NCBI RefSeq assembly: GCF_900155945.1
Contig: NZ_FTMN01000003.1
Coordinates: 62,001 to 126,000, forward strand
DNA from: Marinobacterium stanieri
GTDB lineage: Bacteria; Pseudomonadota; Gammaproteobacteria; Pseudomonadales; Balneatricaceae
Length of the DNA: 64,000 nt
Direction: 5' to 3'
Part shown: positions 16,068 through 25,604 of the stretch, piece after piece
Layout of the letters: every line of letters begins with the position of its first letter
Position numbering within the stretch: the stretch's first letter is position 1
Notes under the pieces: generated by a model
What the model was told of the DNA's origin: nothing
Database searches by the model: none
Seen by the model: the letters and a program-made list of their open reading frames with translations, nothing else
Program-made: the position numbers and the translations under genes

Positions 16068-18433
16068 GTCGCCTGGATACCCTGCTGCTGGCGCCGGTTC
16101 GGGGTGCCGAGCGTCTGCTGGAGCAGCTGCTGTTTGGCCATCGGGCGCTGGTGGCGCTTGGCTTTCTGATACTCACGCTGCTGCTTGGCTGGCAGGCCAC
16201 ACAGATACGCCCCGATGCCAGCTTCGTCAAAATGATCCCGTCATCGCATCCCTATGTGTCAAATTACCTGGAGCATCGTGACGAGCTTTCAGGCCTTGGC
16301 AATAGCATCCGCGTGGTCGTTGCAGCCAAGGATGGAGACATCCTTCAGCCAGAGTTTCAGCAGACGCTCAAGGCGGTAACGGATGAACTGTTCTTTCTCC
16401 CCGGTGTGGATCGCTCTGCACTGAAGTCCATCTGGACGCCTAATGTGCGCTGGACTGAGGTGACGGAAGAGGGCTTTGTCGGTGGTCCGGTCATTCCAGA
16501 AGATTACGATGGCTCGGCAGCGTCACTTGAACAACTTAAGGTCAATATTCTGCGCTCCGGTCAGCTGGGGCGCCTGGTAGCCAATGATTTCGGTTCGGCT
16601 CTGATTCAGGTGCCCCTATTCGAGCGCCTTCCGGAAACCGGTGAGAAACTCGATTACCAGCAGTTTTCCAAGCGATTGGAAACGCTGGTGCGTCAGCAAT
16701 ACAGCTCAGATCAGGTCGATATCCATATCACGGGCTTTGCCAAGGTGGTGGGGGATCTGATTGATGGCGCTGCACAGGTTGCCACCTTCTTCGCCATCGC
16801 CTTTGCGGTGACGCTGGTTCTGCTTTACCTGTATTCGCACAGTGTTACAGGCACACTTATTCCGCTGTGTTGCTCACTGATCGCGGTGGTGTGGCAGCTG
16901 GGGCTGTTGAACTGGCTTGGGTACGGGCTGGATCCTTACTCCATGCTGGTACCCTTCCTGGTGTTTGCCATCGGGGTCAGCCATGGCGTTCAGGTGGTGA
17001 ACAATGTGCGCATCGAAGCGGCTGCCGGGGCGGATAAGCTTACGGCTGCACGCAAGGCGTTTCGTACCATCTTCATCGCCGGTTTTACAGCGTTGCTGTC
17101 AGATGGGCTTGGCTTTGTCACCCTGATGGTGATCGATATCCAGGTGATTCAGGATCTGGCCGTGGCGGCTTCACTGGGCGTGCTGGTGATTGTGGTGACC
17201 AACCTGCTGTTGTTGCCTCTGCTGATTTCCTGGGCAGGGGTGGGGCAGCGCTCCATCCATAAAACACGCCACGGGGTTGAGCGCAGTGCCGGGCTTTGGC
17301 GTGCACTGGTATGTTTCTCGCGGCCCAAGGGGGCACTCGCGGCGCTGGCGGTTGCCGTTCTGCTGGCCTGGTACGGCTTTAATGCCAGTCGTGATCTTCA
17401 GATAGGGGACTTGAGTGCCGGTGCACCCGAGTTGCGCGAAGACTCGCGTTACAATCTCGATAACGCCTTTGTGACGGCCAACTACAGCAACTCCAGCGAT
17501 GTTTTCGTGGTCATGGTGAAAACGCCTGCCGAACAATGCAGTCGCTTTGAAACCCTGCAGTTGGTGGATCGCTTCCAGTATTACCTCACCAATGTGGCGG
17601 GTGTGCAGAGCAGCGTATCACTGGTGGATGTGGCCGAGCGGGTAACAGCGGGCCTCAATGAGGGCAGCCTGAAGTGGCGCAGCGTCAGTCGCAATCAGTA
17701 TGTCATCAACTCCTCGTTGCGTTACGTACCTTCGGGGCTGATGAACTCCAACTGCTCCCTGTTGCCGGTGATACTGTTCCTGGAGGATCACAAGGCGGCA
17801 ACACTGCAGCGAGTTTCCACGGCCGTTGATGCCTTTGCTGATCGGCATAACAGCGATGAAATCCAGTTCATGATGGGCGCAGGCAACGCCGGTTTTGAAG
17901 CCGCCACCAATGAGGTGATTGCGGATGCTCAATATGAAATGCTGCTCTGGGTGTACGGCGTGGTCAGCCTGTTATGCCTGCTTACATTCCGGTCGCTGCG
18001 CACGGTCGCCTGCATTATTCTGCCGCTGGCGCTGACATCGTTGCTGTGTCAGGCCCTGATGGCGAAGCTGGGTATCGGGGTGAAAGTGGCAACCCTACCG
18101 GTAATTGCACTGGGCGTGGGTATTGGCGTGGATTACGGTATCTACATCTACTCCCGCCTGAACAGCTTTTTGCAGCAGGGCATGGCCTTGCCGGAAGCCT
18201 ATTACGAAACGCTGCGCTCCACGGGCAAGTCAGTGGCCTTCACTGGTCTGACACTTGCCATTGGCGTGGTCCTTTGGGTGTTCTCACCCATTCGTTTCCA
18301 GGCCGATATGGGCGTGCTGCTCACCTTCATGTTCCTGCTCAACATGCTGGGTGCGCTTATCCTGTTGCCGGCACTGTCATGCCTGCTCAACTACCGTCGT
18401 GAAACCCGCGAAGTGGCTCAGACCGTACTCTGA
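16064..18433 (+). CDS. RND/MMPL family transporter (HAE3-like)
   Basis: A 789-residue inner membrane transporter. It shows the duplicated RND plan: a first helix at about 25-45, a periplasmic domain to about 220, a block of five helices, then a repeated helix-periplasmic loop-helices pattern from about 425 onward. FRTIFIAGFTALLSDGLGFVTLM and LRSTGKSVAFTGLTLAIGVVLW are equivalent helices of the two halves. DPYSMLVPFLVFAIGVSHGVQ and GVGIGVDYGIYIYSR carry the conserved charged or polar relay. The family moves lipids, hopanoids or other hydrophobic molecules by proton motive force. It has no adaptor or TolC partner nearby. Confidence 0.9.
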   Translation: MSRLDTLLLAPVRGAERLLEQLLFGHRALVALGFLILTLLLGWQATQIRPDASFVKMIPSSHPYVSNYLEHRDELSGLGNSIRVVVAAKDGDILQPEFQQTLKAVTDELFFLPGVDRSALKSIWTPNVRWTEVTEEGFVGGPVIPEDYDGSAASLEQLKVNILRSGQLGRLVANDFGSALIQVPLFERLPETGEKLDYQQFSKRLETLVRQQYSSDQVDIHITGFAKVVGDLIDGAAQVATFFAIAFAVTLVLLYLYSHSVTGTLIPLCCSLIAVVWQLGLLNWLGYGLDPYSMLVPFLVFAIGVSHGVQVVNNVRIEAAAGADKLTAARKAFRTIFIAGFTALLSDGLGFVTLMVIDIQVIQDLAVAASLGVLVIVVTNLLLLPLLISWAGVGQRSIHKTRHGVERSAGLWRALVCFSRPKGALAALAVAVLLAWYGFNASRDLQIGDLSAGAPELREDSRYNLDNAFVTANYSNSSDVFVVMVKTPAEQCSRFETLQLVDRFQYYLTNVAGVQSSVSLVDVAERVTAGLNEGSLKWRSVSRNQYVINSSLRYVPSGLMNSNCSLLPVILFLEDHKAATLQRVSTAVDAFADRHNSDEIQFMMGAGNAGFEAATNEVIADAQYEMLLWVYGVVSLLCLLTFRSLRTVACIILPLALTSLLCQALMAKLGIGVKVATLPVIALGVGIGVDYGIYIYSRLNSFLQQGMALPEAYYETLRSTGKSVAFTGLTLAIGVVLWVFSPIRFQADMGVLLTFMFLLNMLGALILLPALSCLLNYRRETREVAQTVL

Positions 18434-18463
18434 GCCCGTTTTTGCATGAGTCATGAACAAGCC

Positions 18464-18622
18464 TCAGGTATCCAGCAAGGATGCCTGAGCGCTTTCTGCC
18501 TGCTGCTGTAGAAACGCCTGAAGGGTAGGCGCCAGCAGTTCATCTACCGATTTGGCTTTGCCAGGATCTATACGCAACGGTGTAAGGTTACTTAAAGTAA
18601 TTGATCCACTAATGGCAGTCAC
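18464..18622 (-). CDS. Small unknown protein (52 aa), coupled to the upstream gene
   Basis: A GTG start (18622-18620) overlaps the stop of the upstream 141-residue gene (GTGA), and 52 codons follow to a TGA at 18464. The product begins MTAISGSITLSNLTPLRIDP and ends QQQAESAQASLLDT; it is predicted helical in the second half. The overlap and the clean codon usage argue that it is real. Its N-terminus (SNLTPLRID) loosely recalls the RIDSLTT start of its neighbour. I do not recognise a family. Confidence 0.5.
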   Translation of the reverse strand: MTAISGSITLSNLTPLRIDPGKAKSVDELLAPTLQAFLQQQAESAQASLLDT

Positions 18623-19044
18623 AGGGTTTTCCCCTGTTGAGCTATTTCCTGAATACCCTCCGACCCTTTGCTGCCGCCTGCCAGCTGGCGCTCGATCTCT
18701 TCCTCAATCATTGCTTCAATTTTCATGCGCTCTTCAAACGGCATCGCGGCCAGGGCTTCTTCGGTCAGCCCCATTTCCTGAAGCATCTGGTAACGAATAC
18801 GCTCGGCTGGGGACATCTGCAGGATACGCAGCAGCTCTTCGCGGGCATTCTGCTCCACCACTTGCTCAGCCTGGGAGAAATCGGGACCAGACACAGCTTT
18901 ATCCTGCTCCAGAGTCTCCTTGCTCTGAGTGGCCGTCTTGGCGGCTTCTTCCATCAGCAGTGCAGCAAAGTCCATCTGTTTGTTCTCATGACTGATTTTG
19001 CTCTGAGAAAACGTATGGGTAGTGAGTGAATCGATCCTGATCAT
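18619..19044 (-). CDS. Unknown protein with charged helical C-terminus
   Basis: A 141-residue cytoplasmic-looking protein, no signal peptide or membrane segment. Residues about 20-70 are polar and rich in Glu, Lys and Gln (DFAALLMEEAAK, ETLEQDKAVS). Residues about 75-130 form a strongly helical, charged segment (ILQMSPAERIRYQMLQEMGL, TEEALAAMPFEERMKIEAMI). I cannot assign a family. The ATG at 19044 has AAGGAA six bases upstream; the longer frame back to 19083 has none. The 52-residue gene follows with a four-base overlap. Confidence 0.7.
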   Translation of the reverse strand: MIRIDSLTTHTFSQSKISHENKQMDFAALLMEEAAKTATQSKETLEQDKAVSGPDFSQAEQVVEQNAREELLRILQMSPAERIRYQMLQEMGLTEEALAAMPFEERMKIEAMIEEEIERQLAGGSKGSEGIQEIAQQGKTL

Positions 19045-19471
19045 CTGGGGGTTCCTTGGCTGGGTTATAAAAAGTCTTAGCAAGGTTTGAGCCAGAATGA
19101 TGGTTTATTAAAATCAATGAGTTGCAAGACTGTATGGCAGTTTTGTCTTTATGTGAGGCAATATCTTGCCGGGGTGCCTGTTGCCGATTGGCACGAACCG
19201 GTAGGTAGCAAGCACAGCCATGCACTGTGACCGGAGGGTGTTGTACTGGTAAATCTGAGTGAAATACCTCAGTATCACCTCCGCATGGTAATCGGGCTGC
19301 AAAGGATGTAGCCCTAACCCTGTGAAAAGTATTCATGCTCGTTTTCAAGGAGGAAGATGGCTGTGATATTCCCGTACTCACGTTCAGTCATTTCATTTGC
19401 TCCAGAAGGCGTTTGCCTTTTATCAGGCATACCCGCATGACATTTTAACCCTTAGTAAATGGAATAGCTGA
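19045..19471. other. 427-bp gap without a supported gene
   Basis: I see no convincing gene. Short hairpins are present, such as CACAG/CTGTG at about 19215-19230 and CTGAG/CTCAG at about 19255-19272. Short ORFs exist on both strands but have no ribosome site or recognisable product. Confidence 0.5.
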
Positions 19472-19989
19472 ATGAAAATAATTTCTGGCATTATGGCCCT
19501 GATGCTTTCGACCTTGTGTTTTGCGAAAGAAGTTCAAGTAGCCGACACGGGTATAACATTTGAAGCGCCCGATGATTTTGGCCCTTTATCGCAGGAGATA
19601 CTGGATTTCAAGTGGCCTCAAAGCCGTGCTCCGAGGTGGGTTGTCGGGAATGAAACGGGTAGTACTACAATTGCCTATGACCTCAAGCCTCATGACATTT
19701 CGGGAGCTCCGATGGAGGCGCTTATGGGGGATTTTGCAGCGACTTTTGAGCGAGTCGTGCCTGGAGTGGAGTGGAGTGGAAGAAGCAGGAAGTGATCCAT
19801 TTGTCGGGACGCGACTGGATCTATTTCGAAGTAACGTCCAATGCGATTGATACTGATATTTACAATATTATGCTGGTAACCAGCTATGGGAAAGAGATGT
19901 TGTTATTTAACTTCAATTCTACAAAAGAAGACTTTCCTCAATACGAAAAGGCGCTGAGGAATAGCGTTAATACAATTAAAATTCCATAG
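19472..19989 (+). pseudogene. Secreted DcrB/PsbP-like protein, frameshifted by a 5-bp duplication
   Basis: The first frame gives a signal peptide (MKIISGIMALMLSTLCFA) and a body to VVPGVEW, then runs out at 19795. The second frame continues with KKQEVIHLSGRDWIYFEV to a natural stop at 19989. The break coincides with three tandem GGAGT units at 19763-19777. Removing one unit joins the frames as GVEWKKQEVIHLSG, giving 170 residues. The restored protein looks like the small DUF1795/Mog1-PsbP-like lipoprotein-type family (inference, low certainty). A slippage-type mutation or a sequencing error would both explain it. Confidence 0.7.
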
Positions 19990-20010
19990 GTTTTATCATT
20001 TGTAATTTTT

Positions 20011-20043
20011 ACGAGCCATATTTTTATATGGCTCGTTTTATCT
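20011..20043 (+). terminator. Intrinsic terminator after the frameshifted gene
   Basis: An 11-base perfect stem, ACGAGCCATAT (20011-20021) with ATATGGCTCGT (20026-20036), a TTTT loop and a following T-rich stretch. Confidence 0.85.
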
Positions 20044-20146
20044 TATATGGACCATCCTTGATGGACATATTGCTTCGTCGCTTACAGCCTTTTGATGCTT
20101 TTAGGCATACACTACCCGCTCCTGAATCAATCTGTATTTGGCCTCT

Positions 20147-20845
20147 ATGTCCCGTACCGAACGCCTGCTCGATATTCTCCAGATTTTACGTCGTCATCGC
20201 CGACCGGTAAGAGGTGCCGTGTTGGCTGAGGAAACCGGTATTTCCCTGCGTACGCTGTATCGGGATATTGCCACCCTCCAGTCGATGGGCGCAGAGATTG
20301 ATGGCGAGCCCGGTCTTGGTTATGTGCTTAAGCCCGGTTTCCTTTTGCCCCCGCTGATGTTTTCGCCTGAGGAAATCGAGGCGCTGGCATTGGGGCTGAA
20401 GTGGGCGGGGACACGCACTGATGGGCCTCTGGGGCAAGCAGCGCGGGATGCCATGGCAAAACTGGGTGCAGTATTGCCGGATGAGCTGCGCCGTCGGTTT
20501 GATGACGATGGGCTGGTGGTTGTGCCCTGTGGTCCACAGCCTGAGCGTGAAGACCTGCCGCTGATACGCAAGGCCTTGAGCGATGAGTGCAAACTGTTGT
20601 TGGATTATTCGGACCAAAAAGGCGCCAAAACCCAGCGTATTGTCTGGCCGGTAACGGTCGGGTTCTTTGATTCTGTACAGGTACTGGCAGCCTGGTGCGA
20701 GCTGCGTGATGACTACCGCCATTTCCGTATCGATCGCATTCAGGGGGCTCAGCTACTGACCGAGAAAACGCCCAGACGTCGCTCCCAAATGATGAAAGAG
20801 TGGCGAAAAACACTGCTGACAGAAACTGACAGTGGTGGGCAGTAA
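20147..20845 (+). CDS. YafY-type HTH/WYL transcriptional regulator
   Basis: A 232-residue regulator. Residues 5-60 are a DeoR/HTH-11 winged helix (ERLLDILQILRRHRRPVRGA, ISLRTLYRDIATLQSMGAEI). Residues about 135-215 form a WYL domain (LLLDYSDQKGAKTQRIVWPV and WCELRDDYRHFRIDRI). WYL regulators sense nucleotides or small ligands and often control a neighbour. A GST gene follows by 36 bases and is the likely target or operon partner; this pairing is widespread. ATG 20147 fits the family start; the TTG at 20138 is less likely. Confidence 0.92.
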   Translation: MSRTERLLDILQILRRHRRPVRGAVLAEETGISLRTLYRDIATLQSMGAEIDGEPGLGYVLKPGFLLPPLMFSPEEIEALALGLKWAGTRTDGPLGQAARDAMAKLGAVLPDELRRRFDDDGLVVVPCGPQPEREDLPLIRKALSDECKLLLDYSDQKGAKTQRIVWPVTVGFFDSVQVLAAWCELRDDYRHFRIDRIQGAQLLTEKTPRRRSQMMKEWRKTLLTETDSGGQ

Positions 20846-20881
20846 AGTCTCCTCACACACATCAAGTGAAAGGAGACACCC

Positions 20882-21505
20882 ATGACCAAAGAATTGATTC
20901 TGTATACCCACCCTCAGTCCCGTGGCGCCATTGTGCAGTGGATGCTGGAAGAAATTGGCCAGCCATATTCCGTACACGTACTGGACTACAGCTCAACCAT
21001 GAAAGCCCCTGAATACTTGGCTCTGAACCCCATGGGTAAGGTGCCGGCGCTTAAACATGGTGATGTTGTCGTGACCGAAACTGCCGCGATTTGTGCATAC
21101 CTGGCGGATGCCTTCCCGCAAGCTGAACTGGCGCCCGCGCTCGAAGATAGGGGCGAATACTACCGTTGGCTGTTCTTTGCTGCAGGCTGTGGCGAACCGG
21201 CCATGTTTGATCATGCTGCGGGATGGATTCCGGAAACAGACGAGCTTCAGAGCAGCCTGGGGTACGGTACTTTCGAGAAGACGTTTGACACTCTGGCCAG
21301 CTGGTTGGCTGATCGGTCCTATGTGGCCGGTGATCGATTTACGGCGGCGGATGTTTATGTGGGATCGCTGCTTCGTTTTGGCATGGACTTCAATCTCATC
21401 CCGCGCAAGCCGGAATTTGAAGCCTACGTCGCTCCTTTCCTTGAGCGTCCGGCCCGACAACAGGCTGATGCCAAAATCCAGGCATTGATGGAAGAAGAGG
21501 CCTGA
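20882..21505 (+). CDS. Glutathione S-transferase family protein
   Basis: A 207-residue protein with an N-terminal thioredoxin-like domain (LILYTHPQSRGAIVQWMLEE, then NPMGKVPALKHGDVVVTETAAICAYLAD, including the cis-Pro of VPAL and the Glu-Thr/Ser glutathione-binding turn). A helical C-terminal domain follows, with FTAADVYVGSLLRFG matching the GST N-capping box. It probably conjugates or reduces electrophiles with glutathione; no substrate is implied by the context. A strong AAAGGAG stands eight bases upstream of the start. Confidence 0.93.
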   Translation: MTKELILYTHPQSRGAIVQWMLEEIGQPYSVHVLDYSSTMKAPEYLALNPMGKVPALKHGDVVVTETAAICAYLADAFPQAELAPALEDRGEYYRWLFFAAGCGEPAMFDHAAGWIPETDELQSSLGYGTFEKTFDTLASWLADRSYVAGDRFTAADVYVGSLLRFGMDFNLIPRKPEFEAYVAPFLERPARQQADAKIQALMEEEA

Positions 21506-21561
21506 TCGGGCGCACACGTATTGGGCTGTGCTTAACGCTCCGGTAAGTTCGCTGTTGGCAT

Positions 21562-21588
21562 AAAAAAGCCCGGCTCATTGGCCGGGCT
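21562..21588 (-). terminator. Intrinsic terminator of the fadBA operon
   Basis: On the minus strand AGCCCGGC (21588-21581) pairs with GCCGGGCT (21574-21567), followed by six T residues (21567-21562). It lies 29 bases after the fadA stop. Confidence 0.9.
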
Positions 21589-21616
21589 GAAAGGGCATCA
21601 ATCAGTTGCTTAATGC

Positions 21617-22807
<1,191 letters not shown>

Positions 22808-24955
22808 TTATCCAAAGTAGGTCTGGCCGGCGGCTGCCATGGCGCGCATTTTGTCGGTCGGCTGGTAGAGTTTGCCCAGTTCTGCATGCTGGTCAGCCAA
22901 ATCGCAGAATGCCTGCAGACCCATCTGATCGATGTAGAACAATGCACCGCCACGGAACGGCGGCAGGCCGATGCCGTATACCAGGCCCATATCCACTTCG
23001 GCAGGTGTTTCGACGATGCCATCTTCCAGGCAGCGTACAGATTCAATGCACAGCGGGATCATCATGCGGGCAATGATTTCTTCATCGCTGAATTCGCGGG
23101 CCGGGCCGACCACGCCTTCCAGCAGGGCCGGCAGTTCCTCATCAACTAGCTTCTTCGGTTTGCCCTTGCGGTCCGGCTCGTAGCGATAGAAGCCCTTGCC
23201 GTTTTTCTGACCCAGACGCTGTTCCTTGTAGAGACGGTCGATCACGGTTTCGCCTTCATTGCGCATGCGATCCGGGAAGCCATCTGCCATTACTGCTCCG
23301 GCGTGCTTGGCGGTATCAATGCCGACCACGTCGAGCAGGAAGGCCGGGCCCATGGGCCAGCCAAAGCGTTCCATCACCTTGTCTACCTGACGGTAATCGG
23401 CGCCGTCACGCAGCAGCCCGGTAAAGCCCGCGAAGTAGGGGAAGAGGATACGGTTGACCAGGAAGCCCGGGCAGTCGTTAACCACGATAGGCGTTTTCCC
23501 CATGGCCTTGGCGTAGGCTACGGTGCGGCCAATGGCTGCTTCAGAGCTTTTCTCACCGCGGATAACCTCAACCAGCGGCATCTGGTGTACCGGGTTGAAG
23601 AAGTGCATGCCGCAGAAGTTTTCCGGCTTTTTCAGGGCCTTGGCCAATTCCGTGATGGAGATGGTGGAGGTGTTGGAGGTGAGGATGGCACCTTCCGGCA
23701 ACTGGGTCTCCACCTCGGCCAGCACGCTCTGTTTGATCTTCGGATTCTCGACCACGGCTTCGACGACCAGGTCCACATTGCCGAAATCGCCATAGCTCAG
23801 GGTCGGGCGGATACGGCTCAGGCTGGTGGCCAGCTTGCGGCCGTCAATTTTGCCGCGCTCCAGCTGCTTGTTAAACAGTTTGGAGGCTTCGCTAAGACCC
23901 AGCTGCAGGGCATCTTCACTGATGTCCTTCATCAGAATCGGCGTGCCGCGAGACGCGCTCTGGTAAGCGACGCCACCGCCCATGATACCGGCACCCAGCA
24001 CCGCTGCCTGGCGCACTGGCTCGGCATCGGCTTCATAACGCTTGCTGGTGCGCTTGATCTGCTGATCTTTCAGGAACAGGCCGACCAGTGCCGGTGTGAC
24101 CTCATTGGTGGCCAGCTTGGCAAAGCCCTTGGCTTCAACAGCCTGCGCATCATCACGGGTCATGTTCGCGTGTTTCTGGATGGACGCCAGAGCTGCCATC
24201 GGCGCCGGATAGTGCGGACCGGCTTTGGCACCGATCATGCCCTTGGCCGATTCGAACGCCATCATCTGTTCGATCTGGTTCAGTTTGATCGGGCTCTGCT
24301 TTTCGGTACGGCGTGCCTTATAATCGAACTCGCCGGCGACGCAGCTGCGCAGCAGGTCCAGAGCGCCATCGCGCAGCAGTTCGGGTTCGACGATGGCGTC
24401 TACAGCACCCACTGCCAGAGCATTTTTCGCACGCTGCTCGGTGCCAGCGCAGATCCATTCGTTGGCATTATCCACGCCGATCAGACGCGGCAGGCGCACG
24501 GTGCCGCCCCAGCCCGGGTAGATACCCAGTTTCACTTCCGGCAGGCCGACCTTGGCGTCGCTGTTCATGACACGGTAGTCACAGGCCAGGCAAAGCTCGA
24601 AACCGCCCCCAAGCGCGACGCCATTGATGGCAGCCACCGTCGGGCAGGGCAGGTCTTCGATGCTGTTGAATATGGCGTTCATCTGCTGCAGGCCGCTGGC
24701 GATCTCATCAGCGCCGGCTGAGAACAGACCGACAAATTCGGTGATATCGGCACCGACAATGAAGCTGTCCTTGTCACTGCGAACCAGCAGGCCTTTAAGG
24801 TCGTCCTGAGCTTTCAGGGTGGTAACGGCCTGTTGCAGTTCAGCCATGGTGGCCTGGTTCAGTTTGTTGGCGCTATCGTCCCGGCTGGCAAAGACCAGCT
24901 CATACAGCCCGGGTTCGATGGCAGCCAGTTGTATTGCTTTTCCTTCCATCAACAT
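22808..24955 (-). CDS. fadB: Fatty acid oxidation complex subunit alpha
   Basis: A 715-residue fusion. The N-terminal crotonase domain (about 1-190) has [16 protein letters not shown] and [20 protein letters not shown]. Residues about 310-500 form the NAD-binding 3-hydroxyacyl-CoA dehydrogenase domain with [16 protein letters not shown] and [26 protein letters not shown] holds the catalytic His region, and a C-terminal dehydrogenase domain ends the protein. It hydrates enoyl-CoA, epimerises and oxidises hydroxyacyl-CoA. ATG 24955 has GGAG seven bases upstream and gives the usual 715-residue length; the frame extends 14 codons further without a site. Confidence 0.97.
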   Translation of the reverse strand: MLMEGKAIQLAAIEPGLYELVFASRDDSANKLNQATMAELQQAVTTLKAQDDLKGLLVRSDKDSFIVGADITEFVGLFSAGADEIASGLQQMNAIFNSIEDLPCPTVAAINGVALGGGFELCLACDYRVMNSDAKVGLPEVKLGIYPGWGGTVRLPRLIGVDNANEWICAGTEQRAKNALAVGAVDAIVEPELLRDGALDLLRSCVAGEFDYKARRTEKQSPIKLNQIEQMMAFESAKGMIGAKAGPHYPAPMAALASIQKHANMTRDDAQAVEAKGFAKLATNEVTPALVGLFLKDQQIKRTSKRYEADAEPVRQAAVLGAGIMGGGVAYQSASRGTPILMKDISEDALQLGLSEASKLFNKQLERGKIDGRKLATSLSRIRPTLSYGDFGNVDLVVEAVVENPKIKQSVLAEVETQLPEGAILTSNTSTISITELAKALKKPENFCGMHFFNPVHQMPLVEVIRGEKSSEAAIGRTVAYAKAMGKTPIVVNDCPGFLVNRILFPYFAGFTGLLRDGADYRQVDKVMERFGWPMGPAFLLDVVGIDTAKHAGAVMADGFPDRMRNEGETVIDRLYKEQRLGQKNGKGFYRYEPDRKGKPKKLVDEELPALLEGVVGPAREFSDEEIIARMMIPLCIESVRCLEDGIVETPAEVDMGLVYGIGLPPFRGGALFYIDQMGLQAFCDLADQHAELGKLYQPTDKMRAMAAAGQTYFG

Positions 24956-25036
24956 GGTCAGACTCCGTGGCAATCGCGGTCGGTGATTGAATTGCATGAC
25001 CGCAGGTTGTCATTGTTAAGTGTGATTTCGGCAGGC

Positions 25037-25594
25037 TTAGCCATTGGACTGTTCCGCCGGTACATATTTGTGTGGGATGTATTTGCGCACCGTGTACTCG
25101 TGACGTGACCAGCCGTGGCAGCTGTCGAGCAACAGGTTTTCCGCTAGCTCCATCACGTTTTTCTCATCGCTTGGCCACAGGGTTTGAATCGTAGTGGTGG
25201 CCAGTGGCGCAAGCAGCTCGTGCAGGTGTGTACAGTTGTGAATGCCGTTGAACAGTTCCTTGGCTTCCCGGTGCCAGCCAGGCCCGATGCGTGTGCCTTC
25301 GAGCTGGGAGAAACGCCTGGCAATGGCTGGACACTGCGGGAAGGGCGAAGCATCAATCACTGCTTCCACCGCATGAATCTTCATGCCGCGGTCGATGGTG
25401 AGACGCATCCACATATCGTGGAAAGGCTCACCGGCGCTGACATAGCCACCGCGTTCCGCATTATCCAGGTCATAGGTTTTGATATCGGTGATATGAGCCT
25501 CGATATCCCAGAGACCGTCGTCACGTTCATAGCCATCACACTGCACCTGGCGGCGGTGATGAAGGCGTCGACGTGTTGGTTTCGTAAGCGGCAT
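25037..25594 (-). CDS. DUF2889 family protein
   Basis: A 185-residue cytoplasmic protein of the DUF2889 family. RRRLHHRRQVQCDGYERDDG at the N-terminus and DIEAHITDIKTYDL, then MWMRLTIDRGMKIHAVEAVI are the conserved segments, followed by CTHLHELLAPLATTTIQTLW. The family has no proven activity but is often found beside CoA ligases and hydratases. Here it lies between fadD and fadB, ten bases after fadD, so a role in acyl-CoA metabolism is likely. GAGGAG stands seven bases upstream of ATG 25594. Confidence 0.85.
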   Translation of the reverse strand: MPLTKPTRRRLHHRRQVQCDGYERDDGLWDIEAHITDIKTYDLDNAERGGYVSAGEPFHDMWMRLTIDRGMKIHAVEAVIDASPFPQCPAIARRFSQLEGTRIGPGWHREAKELFNGIHNCTHLHELLAPLATTTIQTLWPSDEKNVMELAENLLLDSCHGWSRHEYTVRKYIPHKYVPAEQSNG

Positions 25595-25604
25595 CGACGA
25601 CTCC

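Noticed and set aside
19114-19302. Short frames on both strands in the 19.0-19.5 kb gap
   Set aside because: No ribosome site, no neighbour coupling, and no recognisable sequence on either strand.
23303-24721. Long open frame (472 codons) on the plus strand opposite fadB
   Set aside because: It is antisense to a gene with clear FadB motifs along its whole length. Such frames arise from the codon bias of GC-rich genes.
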